From: Vombatus ursinus
Taxonomy: Eukaryota; Chordata; Mammalia; Diprotodontia; Vombatidae
Reading direction: 5' to 3'
Assembly (NCBI RefSeq): GCF_900497805.2
Contig: NW_020945064.1
Span: 3,001,807-3,065,806 of the forward strand
DNA length: 64,000 bases
The notes below the pieces were generated by a model. That model was not told the DNA's origin. It saw nothing but the letters and a program-made list of their open reading frames with translations, and made no database searches. The translations under genes were made by a program, and so were the position numbers. This document shows positions 22,700 through 45,564 of the stretch, piece after piece (position 1 is the stretch's first letter; each line of letters opens with the position of its first letter).

Positions 22700-23091
22700 A
22701 GGGGTGGTGGTGGTGGTGAAGAATTATATAACTAGATAAAAGTGGAAGAGAGTAAGGACTAATAAGCAAAACTCCAAAGGGAAAGGGGTAACAAACAAGA
22801 AAAGATCAGGGGTAAGGGGAATAAGGTGAGGGCCACCTTTAAAAAGCAAATTAAAGTAAAGCAATTGAAGGAATACACTACTGTGTTTATAGCAGGAATA
22901 GAGAGAAACTCATAACTTGAAAGGAAATCAATATTAGAGACAAATGGAGGAAAAATATGAACTGAACTCATAACTTTAAATGTGAATAGATTAAACAATC
23001 CAATAAAATGAAAAAGAGTGACAGAATGGACAAGAATACAAAACTCTACCATATGTTGTTTACAAGAAACACATTTAAAATTGTGTGTGTG

Positions 23092-23129
<38 letters not shown>

Positions 23130-23195
23130 AAAACTGAGGAAATGGAATATTTTATATAGATGAGAAAGTAGGCATGTAAGTCTGAGAGGTGAGGG
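22700..23195 (+). mobile_element. L1 ORF2 endonuclease fragment
   Basis: Degraded sense L1 text: 'ATAACTTTAAATGTGAATAG', 'AGAATGGACAAGAATACAAA', 'CATATGTTGTTTACAAGAAA', then 'CACATTTAAAA'. This corresponds to the QNGQ..YVVYKKHI region of the L1 endonuclease. A CA/TG microsatellite (23,080-23,127) sits inside it. Confidence 0.65.
23080..23127. repeat. (TG)n/(CA)n microsatellite
   Basis: A short TG run is followed by a longer CA run within the L1 fragment. Confidence 0.85.
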
Positions 23196-23199
23196 GAAG

Positions 23200-23325
23200 C
23201 AGTAATCAGGGTTAACTAACTTGCCCAGGATCACATAGCTAAAAAGTATCTGAGGTCAGATTTAAACTCAGTTCCTCCTCACTCTAGGGCCAGTGCTCTA
23301 TCTACTGTGCCACCTAACTGCCCCT
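23200..23325 (-). repeat. MIR/tRNA-type SINE, antisense
   Basis: Reversed SINE blocks 'ACTTGCCCAGGATCACATAG', 'TTTAAACTCAGTTCCTC' and 'CACTGTGCCACCTAACTGCC'-like text are present. Its right part lies in the duplicated segment. Confidence 0.65.
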
Positions 23326-23835
23326 ATAAATCAACGGTTATTGATGTTTTCTCAGTCACTTCTTTACACTATTAGTAAGGCCCCCAATTTTTTCCCATGA
23401 TTTTGGTATGGTCCCTCCTTCACACATACTTCAATACTATCACAACTGTTTTGCCTCCAGCATGTATCACCTCTGTATCACTTGGTCCAATCTGGCTACT
23501 TCTTCTGTCTCTCCTGCCATTTCCACCTCCAAAGACTGTTATGTTAGAGTCCAACTGGGATAATTCTGTTAACCTTGATGGTGAGAAATTTGTTAGAAAA
23601 ATATTTGTGAATAACAAAAGACGGGCAAAATCAATATTGCAGGGACTACCAAAAAATAGTCACATTGTTGGCAAAACTGCAAACTAGTTGACCAAGTTTG
23701 TAAAGCAATTTGGAATTGTGCTTTTAAAAAAAGTGACTAAAATGTCCCTACTCTTTAACCCAGAGATCACACTATTAGACATATACTCCACGTAGGTTAA
23801 CAATAGTAAAAAGAAAGAATCCACATACACCAAAA
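23254..23835. repeat. duplicated segment, copy 1 (donor-like)
   Basis: 582 bp are repeated at 29,565-30,125. By hand alignment the copies differ at about 10 sites plus one 21-bp block (about 23,551-23,571) that is present here and absent in copy 2. The segment is composite: the end of an antisense SINE, about 230 bp of unidentified sequence, and the start of an L1 3' region. In this copy the L1 continues naturally past the right edge, which is why I take it as the older copy. Confidence 0.9.
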
Positions 23836-23854
23836 TATTCATAGTGCTACTTTT

Positions 23855-24603
23855 CACTTGCCCTCAGCTTACACATTCAATCTGGTTGTCAAACCCTGCC
23901 ATTTCTACTTGACAACATCTCTCCTATTTTCCCTTCTCTTCATTCACACAGCCACCACTTCAGTCCAGGCCTTCATCCCATCTCCTGGACTACTGCAAAA
24001 GCTTTCCAACGGGTCTCCCTGTTCTCAAGTCTCTGCCCACTTATATCTGTCGTCCTCAGCTGCCAAAGTGATTTTCCTAAGTCACAGGTTTGACCACGTC
24101 ATTATACCTGCTCAATAAAGTCCAGTGGCTTCCTGTGGCCTTCAGGATCAAATATAAAGTCTTCTATTTAGCATTTCAAGCCCTCCATAACCTAACTGCT
24201 TCCTACCTTTCCAATCTTACTCTTTACTCCCCTCTGCACACTCTACAACCCAGATCATTTCACCTCCCGTATCTATGCTGTGGCACTGCTCTTTCACTTC
24301 CACATCTGAAATCCCATCTTCTTCAGGAGGTTTTTCTCAGTATATTCTATTACCACCACCACCACACAAACACACACACACACACATATACACAAAATGG
24401 ACTTGGCCCTTCTGAGATTACCTTTCATAAGCTAAATATTTATCTTATATGTGCCTAGTTATTTACATCTTGTCTCCCTCATCAGAACACCATCCTTAAG
24501 GGCACAGATCATGGTTTTTCACTTTATTTAATATCCCCAGCACTTAGCAAGTAATGGGCACATGGGCACTTAATAAATGTGGTAACTGACTGATTGACTA
24601 ATC
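23855..24603 (+). repeat. L2-type LINE C-terminal region and 3' end
   Basis: Sense L2-type ORF2 remnants: 'SSAAKVIFLSHRFDHVI', then 'VQWLPVAFRIKYKVFYLAF' followed by 'QALHNLTASYL'. The 3' UTR ends with 'GGGCACTTAATAAATGTGGT'. This is the C-terminal part of a CR1-superfamily (L2) LINE. Its two ends meet L1 text on both sides. Confidence 0.75.
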
Positions 24604-24866
24604 TGTGGTAGCAAAGAATTGTAGATGCTTATCAACTGAGGAATGGCTAAACAAATTGGCTCATGAATATACTGGAACATAATTATTGTACTAAAAGAAA
24701 TGATAACTATGAGGAATCCAGAGACGCATGAAAAGACACAGATGAGTGGATGTGGGATAAAGTATGCAGACTGTTAAAACAATATACAGAGCAACTACAA
24801 CAATAAAAGTGAAAATAAGAAAACAACAAAACCTAACACTGTATGGTATTCATGTAATTAGAGTGA

Positions 24867-25114
24867 GGGCCCCTAGGTGGCAGAATAGATAAAGCAACAG
24901 GCCTACAGTCAGAAAGACCTGAGTTCAAAAGTGACCTCAAACACTTACTAGCTGTGTGACCGTAAGCAAGTCATTTAACCCTTTTTGCCTCAGTGTCCTC
25001 ATCTGTAAAACAAGTCAGAGAAGGAAATGGCAAACCATTCCATTATCTTTGCCAAGAAAACCCCAAATGAGGTCACGAAGAGTTGGACAAGATTGAAACA
25101 ACTGAACAACAAAA
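24867..25114 (+). repeat. MAR1 SINE with TSD
   Basis: The head 'GGCCCCTAGGTGGCAGAATA', the tRNA-derived middle and the RTE-like tail ('GAGAAGGAAATGGCAAACCA', 'GAAAACCCCAAATGAGGTCA') are all present. TAATTAGAGTGA (24,855-24,866) and TAATTATAGTGA (25,115-25,126) form a 12-bp duplication with one mismatch. Confidence 0.85.
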
Positions 25115-25385
25115 TAATTATAGTGATCAAACTTGTCCCCAAAGAAGTGATGAGATGATGCACATAGTTCTCTTTTTTGAAGAGGTAGGGGATTAAGGGT
25201 GGAGATAAAAGCATATACTGTTAAATCCAATTAATGTGTTGTTTGGTATTACTGAACTAATTTTTTTTCTCTTTCTATCCTGTGTTATAAGGGATGATTC
25301 TCTAGAAAGGGGAGGAGGCAGGAAATATTTTTTAAAAGATCTACAAAGGATAACAATATAAAATTAAAATAAGTGAATAAATTAT

Positions 25386-25790
25386 TCATAGATCATTTCC
25401 ATTTTTCTTCTGTTTATTGTTCCCATTCCATTTTTATCCTTAAATGCCTTTGGGAATTACTTTGCTTAGTCGGATCTCTTGCCACTCTTACTTTCAATTG
25501 GCTTCATTTCCCACTGTTTCTCTTTGTTTTATGAGTTGATACTGATCAAAATCATCCACCATCCTTCTTTAAAAGATTTTACAAACTAGTTTATGTTCAA
25601 AACCTGCATTGCCTTCAGCTAAGTAGGGCAAGTGTTCACTAATTAAGGCACTTTTTGTGCTTTTTTTGCAGTTGTTTTACAGCAGTTAAATTTCTTTATA
25701 GACAATAATCAGTGTTAATGTCATTTTTACTGTCCATTATACATTTTTCATTATCTTAAAAGATTTGGTTAGTTTAGAACTATTATGATT
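25386..25790. other. unassigned AT-rich DNA
   Basis: No gene or repeat recognised. Confidence 0.4.
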
Positions 25791-25794
25791 TTAT

Positions 25795-25970
25795 GCCACA
25801 TCTGGATTCAAGTCTTCCCTCTGACAAACATGTGATCTTGGGCGAGTCACAACCCTTCAGGGTTCTAGACAACTCTCTAAGACTGTATGTTGCAAGGGTA
25901 AAAGCATTTTCCTCACCTAGAAGTTCCCTACGCCAACGAAATCACAGTTCCAGTCCTTATCCCCATTCCT
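25795..25970 (+). repeat. marsupial MIR/THER-type SINE
   Basis: The blocks 'CATGTGATCTTGGGCGAGTC', 'AGACAACTCTCTAAGACTGT' and 'TTTCCTCACCTAGAAGTTCC' are in the order known from a marsupial tRNA/MIR-type SINE. It is diverged. Confidence 0.55.
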
Positions 25971-26299
25971 ATCTTTTTCTCAATTTTATTCTTTTTTCTA
26001 ACTTTTTGCTAATTCTGACATTCTGACCTTCACTCCAACAAGTCAGACACCTGATCTAGGTAGATTCCCACATCAACAAGTATTTTCCTGTTAAAATATA
26101 ATCAATTTCACTTTTTGTTATATCACTTGGTGCTCACCATGCCTAGTGTCTATTGATTCTCTTTTGAAGAAAATATTCAAGATATAATGATTTGAGGCTT
26201 CTGTATACTCTACATGTCTTTGTCCTCTCTTCATTTCTTATCCCTGACCCATGCTTTGCCATACATTTATCTAATATCATTACCTATTTCTACCTTTGC

Positions 26300-26590
26300 A
26301 CTGAAGTGCTAAATGGCACAGTGGATAGACTATTGGGCCTGGAGTCAGGAAGATCTGAGTTTAAATGTGGCCTCAAATACTTACTAACTGTGAGATCATG
26401 GATAAATTACTTAACTTCTGTTTGCCACAGTTTCCTCAATTGCAAAGTGGGTATAATAATAGTATCTACCTGTTAGGATTGTTGTGTGGATATAATGAGA
26501 TATTTTTAAGGCACTTAACACAGTGCCTGGCACATAGTAGGTACTATATATTAGTTATTATTATTATTATTAATTATTATTATTTCCCTT
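26300..26590 (+). repeat. MIR/THER1-type CORE-SINE
   Basis: The order of blocks is complete: 'GCACAGTGGATAGACTATTG', 'GCCTGGAGTCAGGAAGATCT', 'AGTTTCCTCAATTGCAAAGT', 'CTTAACACAGTGCCTGGCAC', then 'ATAGTAGGTACTA' and an ATT-rich tail. Confidence 0.8.
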
Positions 26591-27795
26591 TATCAATTAA
26601 ATATTATCTTGATTGCCACAGTGTATGTCATTTAATTTGGAGGATCTTATTGCATGCTTCATAGACTTATTCTACCTCCTCATCCTATATAACTGATGTT
26701 GGTATACAAGCTGCAATTATTTTCATGGTAACTTTTTGGATATGCTTTTATGAACACTGTAGTACAAAGTGACCAAATGTACCATGAAATAATATTTTTA
26801 TTGCCTTTGGTCAAATGATAAAAGTGACTCTGCCATTTCTTTTCTCTGCTCCTCCAAAGTGTACCTGACAGCCACCTTTCTGTATCTTCAACTTCGTTTT
26901 TTTGTTTGTTTGTTTATGGTGAAAAGGTCAGGTTTGGTAAGATTCAATTCCTCCCGTAATATGTCCACTCACTGGTCATCAGACAAGGGCCTCACATTTG
27001 AGAAACAATGACTAAATCACCATTTACAGGTTTAAAAATCAAGAGATTCTTAGCACTCTCTTCCTCCTTTTCTGTCATTTGACTACCACCTCAGCATAAG
27101 AAGCATGGGAAAGAATAGGATAAAGGGATGTTTTATATTTGCTATTATTGTTGTTGTTTGATGGATTGTTATGGACAAAGAATTCCTTATCAAATTGCCA
27201 GACCACTGCTGATGGACCTCTCAATACTTAGCTAGGTCGGTGCTCAGAAAGCAGATTGTGTCTGTTGCCAAGACTACACTCAAAGCCTTTCCAGCATGGT
27301 AGAACTTTGCCAGACCTTATGCTTCACTGGCCTAGCCTTTGAGAACCTTCATATCACAATTGAGCACTAGAGAAAGAATTTGCGTCTAAGAGAAGGCTGT
27401 GCTATTTTGGGCTGAATCTCCCAAATCTCCCACAGCTGCTAGTCAGGATTACTAAAGCCAAACAGGTTTCTGTAGGGCATACTTAGTTTTCAGATATAAT
27501 CCACATCAGAGATGCTGAGCTTCACAGAAATCAAACAGAAAAGCTTTCTAAAATTCAAATCTTAAGGAAATTCCTCTCAAAAAAATGACATTTATACATG
27601 AAAATTAACTTTCTTTTCATAAATCAGGATGGAATTGACCTTCATTTACTAATTATTAACTACAAAGAATCTTACCATCACTCATTCACTGACACAGCAG
27701 AAACTGGAACCAAAAGCCTATTGTATCTATTCAGTTATCCATGACTTCAGAAAAGGAACATGAAAACTGTGCCAATTGTAAGATGCTACAAAGTG
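26591..27795. other. unassigned DNA
   Basis: About 1.2 kb without a nameable feature. 27,150-27,370 is less AT-rich and could be an old repeat, but I cannot match it. Confidence 0.4.
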
Positions 27796-27799
27796 CACA

Positions 27800-27975
27800 A
27801 GTATGCTGACCTTAGAGTGTTGAAATTGGTGTCAGTGGCCTATAGTTTGAATTCTGGTTTGGGCAAGTCACTTAATCTCTATGGACCTGTTTCCTCTTCT
27901 GTAAAATGAGGGATTTGCCAAAGATAAATGTCCTCCAAGGTCCCATCCAGATTTTAGCTGCAAGGTCATTTCTTC
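27800..27975 (+). repeat. MIR/MON1-type SINE fragment
   Basis: The blocks 'TTTGGGCAAGTCACTTAATC', 'GTTTCCTCTTCTGTAAAATG' and 'CAAGGTCCCATCCAGATTTT' are in SINE order. Confidence 0.65.
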
Positions 27976-28139
27976 CCATTCTTCAGTGTCTGAAGAACTC
28001 AGCCTAATTATCTGAAAATGGTCACAGCTACCACTACATGAAGGCCTTCTAATACTTTAGAGAAGTGACTACAAGATGTCAATATTGTTTACTTAAATGG
28101 ATGTTTTAGGGAAATAACTGTTTAGTGATTTGGATGTTT

Positions 28140-28510
28140 TTCATCCTTCATTTTCAAAGAGAACCAACAACATTATGTGGTGATATCCTGATTTGCATGA
28201 GAAACGGAGTCAAATAAGGCAGAGTTGCACAAGGTCATCCATCTTACTCTCTTCTCCAGTCATAGAAATTCGGTGGCAAGACAAAAGTCAAGATGACAAT
28301 GGCTCAGGACTCAGTGGATGACCTTGGAGTCTTCCATGTCTAACCAAGCTCTAAGCACTCCACAACATCAGCTTTCAGCCCCCATCAGCCCATTCCATCA
28401 GGGGAAGTCTTCACATGCTTGGGGTAGACATCCCCCTAATTCACTGATGGATTTGATGCCTGTGACTGGGATAAACCATAAAGAAAGACAGAAGCACAGG
28501 GGTAAGATTA
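28140..28510 (+). repeat. possible marsupial interspersed repeat of unnamed family
   Basis: The text 'TTTTCAAAGAGAACCAACAA', 'GTGGTGATATCCTGATTTGC', 'GGCAGAGTTGCACAAGGTCA' and 'GTGGCAAGACAAAAGTCAAG' reads to me like a repeat seen elsewhere in marsupial DNA. That is memory, not a match in this window. It has no coding signal I trust. Confidence 0.35.
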
Positions 28511-28639
28511 GATGACTCCTAAAGTAGCCCTCCCAACTCTGCTGTCTCTGCTTTACAGGCCCCTATTCCATCCCCTGGAGTTAATAAATGTGATAGAACA
28601 TCTAAATTATCAGTCTTATAATTATGCACTTAGTATATG

Positions 28640-28758
28640 GCAAGAAGGAGAGGCAAATTTTCCTCAGTTTGACTCAGTTTCCTCATCTTTAAAATGAGGA
28701 GATAAGCCTCGACGCCCTTTAAGGACCCTCTCAACTCTAAATCTAGGCTCTTATGAAA
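28640..28758 (+). repeat. MON1/THER-type SINE 3' part
   Basis: 'GACTCAGTTTCCTCATCTTT', 'AAAATGAGGAGATAAG' and 'CAACTCTAAATCTAGGC' form the 3' half of a SINE. It ends just before the GC-rich PSMD7 promoter region. Confidence 0.6.
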
Positions 28759-28992
28759 GGAATAAAGGTCTGACGTGGGGGAGGGGGGAGGGGCACGATG
28801 GGAGGAAAGGGGCTCTGGCCCGGCCTCTCCAGGCCCAGGAAGTTTAGGGTGCCCCGGGTCTCCCCAGGATGGGCGCCGGTGTTGGCCTTTCAGGGACTAA
28901 GGCCCCTTTCTCGTCGTCAGTTTCCCCATCTGACAGACTAGGGCTTCGAACTCTTAAGAGACACCCCTTCGCCCCGCCCGCGCTCGCTTTAC

Positions 28993-29004
28993 CAAGATGG
29001 CGGC
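28993..29004 (+). promoter_or_regulatory. YY1-type core promoter element
   Basis: CAAGATGGCGGC is an exact match to the well-known YY1 motif found near the start sites of many TATA-less mammalian genes. It lies about 187 bp upstream of the PSMD7 ATG. The ATG inside it would be an upstream start if transcription begins before it. Confidence 0.75.
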
Positions 29005-29027
29005 GCTCGCTGGCGTGGTACAGGCCG

Positions 29028-29064
29028 GGAGCGGAAGCGGAAGCGGGAGCGGAAGCGGAAGGAG
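29028..29064 (+). promoter_or_regulatory. GGAAGC hexamer array with ETS-like cores
   Basis: Five to six tandem purine-rich hexamers (GGAAGC, GGAAGC, GGGAGC, GGAAGC, GGAAGG) lie between the YY1 element and the start codon. Four contain CGGAAG, the core bound by ETS factors such as GABP. They may be promoter DNA or part of the 5' UTR. Confidence 0.6.
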
Positions 29065-29123
29065 GGCGGCTGCGCGAGGCGGCGGAAAGGGCGGAGTCGG
29101 AGCCGGGAGTTTACGGACTCTGA

Positions 29124-41047
<11,924 letters not shown>

Positions 41048-41376
41048 AAGTTGGTGTGGTTTTTTGGAGATTACTATATTGCAAGCTAAACGAATATGCT
41101 GCTAGAGGGTTCTTTTCACTGTCAAGTGCTTGTTATAACATTGTTTTGATAGTTCTCTGCCTTATCTCAGAAAGGGAAGTCCCTTGCTGTTGGATCATTC
41201 AAGTCAATAGGAGGGTAAAGGGGGCCAAGTTCACCAAAGTGGCAGCTATGTCACAGGCACGTGCCATTGGGGTTTTATGGTCTGGGCCTCAAGCATTGGG
41301 TGGAAAGTGAGGAGGAGCAGAGATGTGGTGTAGCTTATTTTATTTTTTCCCAATAAAACCATGTTTTGAAAAACGA
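41048..41376 (+). other. PSMD7: PSMD7 3' UTR
   Basis: About 0.3 kb between the stop and the likely cleavage site. An 84-codon frame inside it has no known similarity and is taken as chance. Confidence 0.75.
41352..41357 (+). terminator. PSMD7: PSMD7 polyadenylation signal
   Basis: A canonical AATAAA about 305 bp past the stop codon, followed by a T/G-containing stretch (GATTGTCTG). It is the first clear signal after the CDS. Cleavage is expected 10-30 bp further on. Confidence 0.8.
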
Positions 41377-41815
41377 TTGTCTGCCCTCTTCTCATCCTTA
41401 AGACCATTTGGGTCTATCCCCAGCAGTGCATAAAACTTCCAGACTATGCATAAATGCATGGACACTGCCTTTTATCTGCCTGCGTTCTGTCCCTCCTCCT
41501 GAACTCTTGGTAGAGGATTCCACACCAAGGGACTTTGCTTTCTGAGCCTGAGATTGCCTCAGCAGCCTCAGGATTTGAGATTCAGCTCCATATATTGTTT
41601 ACCTTCAGAGAGATAATTAAATGTTTTGGTTTGTAAATTTGTGTTCTAGTCATTTTTGACTCTAGAAGCTAACAGTCAGTGAGTCTGGAGTGAGTTACAG
41701 TGATGGGACAACTCAGCTGAAGGTCATAAAATCAACAGAGCCAAGCCTGAAAGAAACTCCCTTAGAGAAGTCATTACTTTATCCTTGGAAAGTCAGAATC
41801 TCAACCCATTAAATA
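41377..41815. other. unassigned DNA downstream of PSMD7
   Basis: No gene or repeat recognised. Confidence 0.4.
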
Positions 41816-41827
41816 TACCTGAGAGAA

Positions 41828-41998
41828 GTAGGCAGCTTGGTGTAGAAAAGACCGTATTGAGCCAGGAATGTGGTCCCAGCTCTGCTCCCAACTTTATGTG
41901 ACTAGGGTCTAGGCCATCGCCTCGCTAGGCCTCTGTCAGCATCAGTGAAATGAAGGATTAACGGTCTCTTAAGGCCCTTTTATCCCGAGAAAGTCAAT
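41828..41998 (+). repeat. MON1/THER-type SINE
   Basis: 'GGCAGCTTGGTGTAGAAAAG', 'TGTGACTAGGGTCTAGGCCA' and 'GTCTCTTAAGGCCCTTTTAT' follow SINE order with strong divergence. Confidence 0.5.
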
Positions 41999-41999
41999 T

Positions 42000-42615
42000 C
42001 CAAGTAACCACTGGAAGGAAAAGGCAGAAGGATACTTGATTTTAATTGAGTTTTCTTACAAAGTCTGTAACTGCAGTTCTCAATGCCACTAACAAGATTC
42101 GAGTCCCAATATGCAAACCTAAATAAGCAGTTTCTAGCAGCCGCCTTGATCTTATTACCACTGAACCAAGTAAATTAATTTACTGTCTGCTTCCTGGGCA
42201 GGATTTGAGCCCTATTTCTAAATGGGTATGTAGCTGAAACAACAAATATGAGGTGAAAATTATTAGTGAATTGGTGCCAAACTAGTCAATACTAAGGTCC
42301 CTTCCAGCTCTAACATCCTACCATTCTTTGAAAGCCAGTTTTCATATAACTGCATTATTGTAATACTAGCTGCGTCACCTACGCCATTCCTTCAGAATCA
42401 TGGGAAAGGATAATGGTTCTGCCAACAAGTCACTGGGTCACTGGTGCTTCACAGAAAGGGAAGTTGAAACACCTTAAGTAAAAGACACCAATCTCTAGTG
42501 CCTACTTGGGTAAATTAAGTGGACTAGTTCAGATTGTAGTTGATAATGTATAAGGTATGTGAGTTTCTGCCCTAAAGTTGATTACAGTTTTGGAAGGACA
42601 TTAAGCAGGTGATCT
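42000..42615. other. unassigned DNA
   Basis: No feature recognised, apart from a short SINE-like tail near 42,290 ('AAGGTCCCTTCCAGCTCTAA'). Confidence 0.4.
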
Positions 42616-42619
42616 TATC

Positions 42620-43560
42620 TGTCAGTTGACTGGCATTTGTTAAGTATCAGCAAAGTGCCAGTCATTGTGCTAATAAGTCTTTGGAATTCAAAAAAAAGAG
42701 CAAAAAACAGTCCCTGTTCTCAAGTAGCTAACAGTCTGAGGAGACAGCATGCAAACAGATGTATAAGCAAGATATATACAGAATTGGGGTTAATCTGAGA
42801 AGGAAGGTTTAAGATTAAGGAGTACTAGGAAAGGTATTCCACATGGGGGACAGCTAGTGAAAACACTTGGAGCTGGGATATGGAGTGTCACATTGGAAGA
42901 ACAAGAAGGCCAGAGTCACTAGATCATAGAGAAGATGGAGGAAAGTAAGGTGTGAGAAAACTGAAAAGAGGAAGGGGCCATATACAGGGCTTTGAAGACC
43001 AAACAGGATGTTATATTTGATCCTGGAGGTAATAGGAGCATGATATGGTCAGGCTTATCTTTTTAGGTTTCAGGAAGATCATTTTGACAGCTGTGAGAAT
43101 GGATTTGGGAAAGACTGCAACAGGAAGACCAACCAGAAAGCTATTGTGGTAGTCCAGGTGTGAAATGATAGCATCTGCACCAAGAAGTGTCAGAGGAGAG
43201 AAGGGGAGTGTGTTCAGGAAATGCTAGGAAGGTAGAAATGATGACTTGGTAATAACGGGATCTGAGGGGTGAGGATGAGTGAAGAGTGACACCTGCGTTT
43301 TGAGTGTGTGACCATGTGGGTGGTGGGACTCTCAGCAGTAATGGGAAAGTTAGAAAGAGGGGGACATGAGAGGGAAAGCTAATGAGTACAGTTTTAGACA
43401 TGTTGACATCCAGTCCAGATATCTAAATACCAATTGGATATGCAAAACTGGAGGTTGGGAGAAGTTAAGGCTGGACAAGTAGATCTGAGTGTTCTGAATA
43501 GGGGCGATTATTGAAAACATGGCAGCTGATGAGATCAGCTGATGAGAGTTGTCTAATCTA
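42620..43560 (-). repeat. L2 LINE 3' half, antisense
   Basis: It starts with the reversed L2 3' terminus ('GGCATTTGTTAAGTATCAGC'). It then follows the same order as the copy at 5,210-7,170: 'GTTATATTTGATCCTGGAGG', 'AAGATCATTTTGACAGCTGT', 'GGTAGTCCAGGTGTGAAATG', 'GTTTTAGACATGTTGACATC'. The frames are broken. Confidence 0.8.
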
Positions 43561-45560
43561 CCATGTAGAAAATACTAATTTTCAAAAGCACTAAAAATAA
43601 AAATACTTAGCCCTAAAAATTATCCTGAATGCAAGTTAATATGATTCAGAAGGCACTTTTGGAGTTTACAGAGCTCTACAATTAGCCTAATAATCAATTG
43701 TATAACCTGCTAAAGGACTAGCTAACAAATGACTGAAGAAATGAACAAAAGAATAGAAGATATGCTAGCTTTCACCGTACAAATATAAGTGTATACAAAG
43801 CAGTGGTCACATTGATGTTCCAGAAAATGCCTATATTAATGTCTAACAGGCATGCTTCTTGAGTTTGAGCTCAGTTTAAAAGATAGAAATGTGGTTTAAC
43901 GAGTAGAAACAAGGAAGATGTCTAATGGGATTTTTCTGTTTGCAGAAGTTCCAATGCAGAAAAGAAAAGACTAGGAGAGCCCAAGTGTTGCCTGGAGGGT
44001 GAGGGAGAGAGGAGAAAGCTTAGGTTAGGTAGAAGAAATGGCTTATAGGAGAATATCTTTAAACCCATAATTGAGAGCCTGTTTTGTTTAGAACCATTTC
44101 CCCAAATGTGAAGGAGAAGAGAGACAGCAGATGGAAGACTGATTTGGTTGCATATTTAGAAGAGAGGAGAGATAGGAGCAACAGAGACTGGGGATATTTT
44201 GTTAGAGGTGAGGCCAAGGCCCAAAGAAGTGACATGATGAAAATGGAATGGAAAGGGTAGATTCAAGAGCTGGTGTAGCAAGAAAAATGGCATGTCTTCT
44301 GATTGGATCTGGGGAAATAAGATGGGAATGAAAGAAGGAAACTAACATTAAGTTCTTCCTAGGTGACAGGTATTAATTAATCCAACAACTGAGCTTGAGG
44401 TTCGGTGAGGAAGAGGTACCTAATTGGAGATGATTGGCAGGCAAGGATTTGAAATTTGTCTTTGTTAATGGTTAGGCTGATTTGAACTCCTAACCACTTT
44501 TTCATAGAGTCTGATAAAAAGAATAAAGTTATACAGGGTTGGAAGGGGTTAAATACTGCACATTTCTTTGTCGATAGAAGTGACTATTGAGCACCAGAGT
44601 TAGAGAGTGCCTGTCACTCAAAAGGTAGACCAATTATACATTGACAGCAAAGGATAACTAACATCCCGAGATTGTACTCATATCCATAAGACCTCTAGTG
44701 TGTTGGGTAAATTCTCTGCAGAGGGTTTTGGGAAGAGAATGGACAAGAATGGTGCCGAAAAGGAAGGAATATTTTACTTGCACTCTGAACCTACAAGGGG
44801 AGTATCCGTATTGATGATATCGCAGACCCAGCAAGTGTTAAGCAACTAAAAATATTGAACCTGTCTAGTCCTTGTTACGTATCATCGATTTGTCCTGCAT
44901 ATATGGTAAAAACAACCTGACTTTCTCCTCCTTTCTGTTAAAAACTAGTATATGACATATAGTATCACTAAGGGAGAATCATTCTTATATCAAATGCTGC
45001 CTTCCGTAAAATGATGGAGGACTACTTGCTTGGCTATTACCATTGGAGTCATCATTTCGATATAACTAGTTGCAGCTGGCTTGACTCAGTAGCCCATAAA
45101 CAATCATCCATCTCACAGATGTGGTTGACCTAAGAGATTTGAAAAGTTACTGTTTTAAAAGGGAAAACCCCAGTAAATGACTGATCCCAAGCCTACTTCT
45201 AGTCCCTAGGGCATAGGGGTTGCACCATGCATTTCCATTCCTAAAGCCCTCAGAATGACCAGTACAGATTTCTGCGATCTGGTTGCTGCTACGCATCTTA
45301 AGAAGAGTGGTGTCTGGCCCCTGTCCTTAACTGATTCCCCATTTTGAAAAATAGCAGTGGAATCATCCTTAAATTCGTAAGTAGATGACCTAAATTACAA
45401 ATAGTTTGAGCAAATAGAATGCCAAAAGATAATGGCCTGTAACCAACCAAAGCTTCATACTTGGTAAGCTCTTTTCCTTCCCCATTTTGACGATTAAATG
45501 TCTACTGTATACTAAGTACATTGAGTGGGGAAAAAAAACGCCATTTACTGTAACCTGCCT
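43561..45560. other. unassigned intergenic DNA
   Basis: Two kilobases without a nameable feature. Some purine-rich text (43,980-44,330) could be distant L2, but I cannot align it. Confidence 0.4.
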
Positions 45561-45564
45561 CTTT

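Larger units (their letters stand above)
23600..25385 (+). mobile_element. L1 3' end, interrupted by L2 and MAR1 sequence
   Basis: L1 text occurs in three pieces. 23,600-23,854: 'GCAATTTGGAATTGTGCTTT', 'AAGTGACTAAAATGTCCCTA'. 24,604-24,866: 'TGTGGTAGCAAAGAATTGTA', 'GAGGAATGGCTAAACAAATT'. 25,115-25,385: the 3' UTR with 'TATAAGGGATGATTCTCTAG'. Joined across the gaps, they read in the same order as the uninterrupted antisense L1 at 35,040-35,860. Confidence 0.75.
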
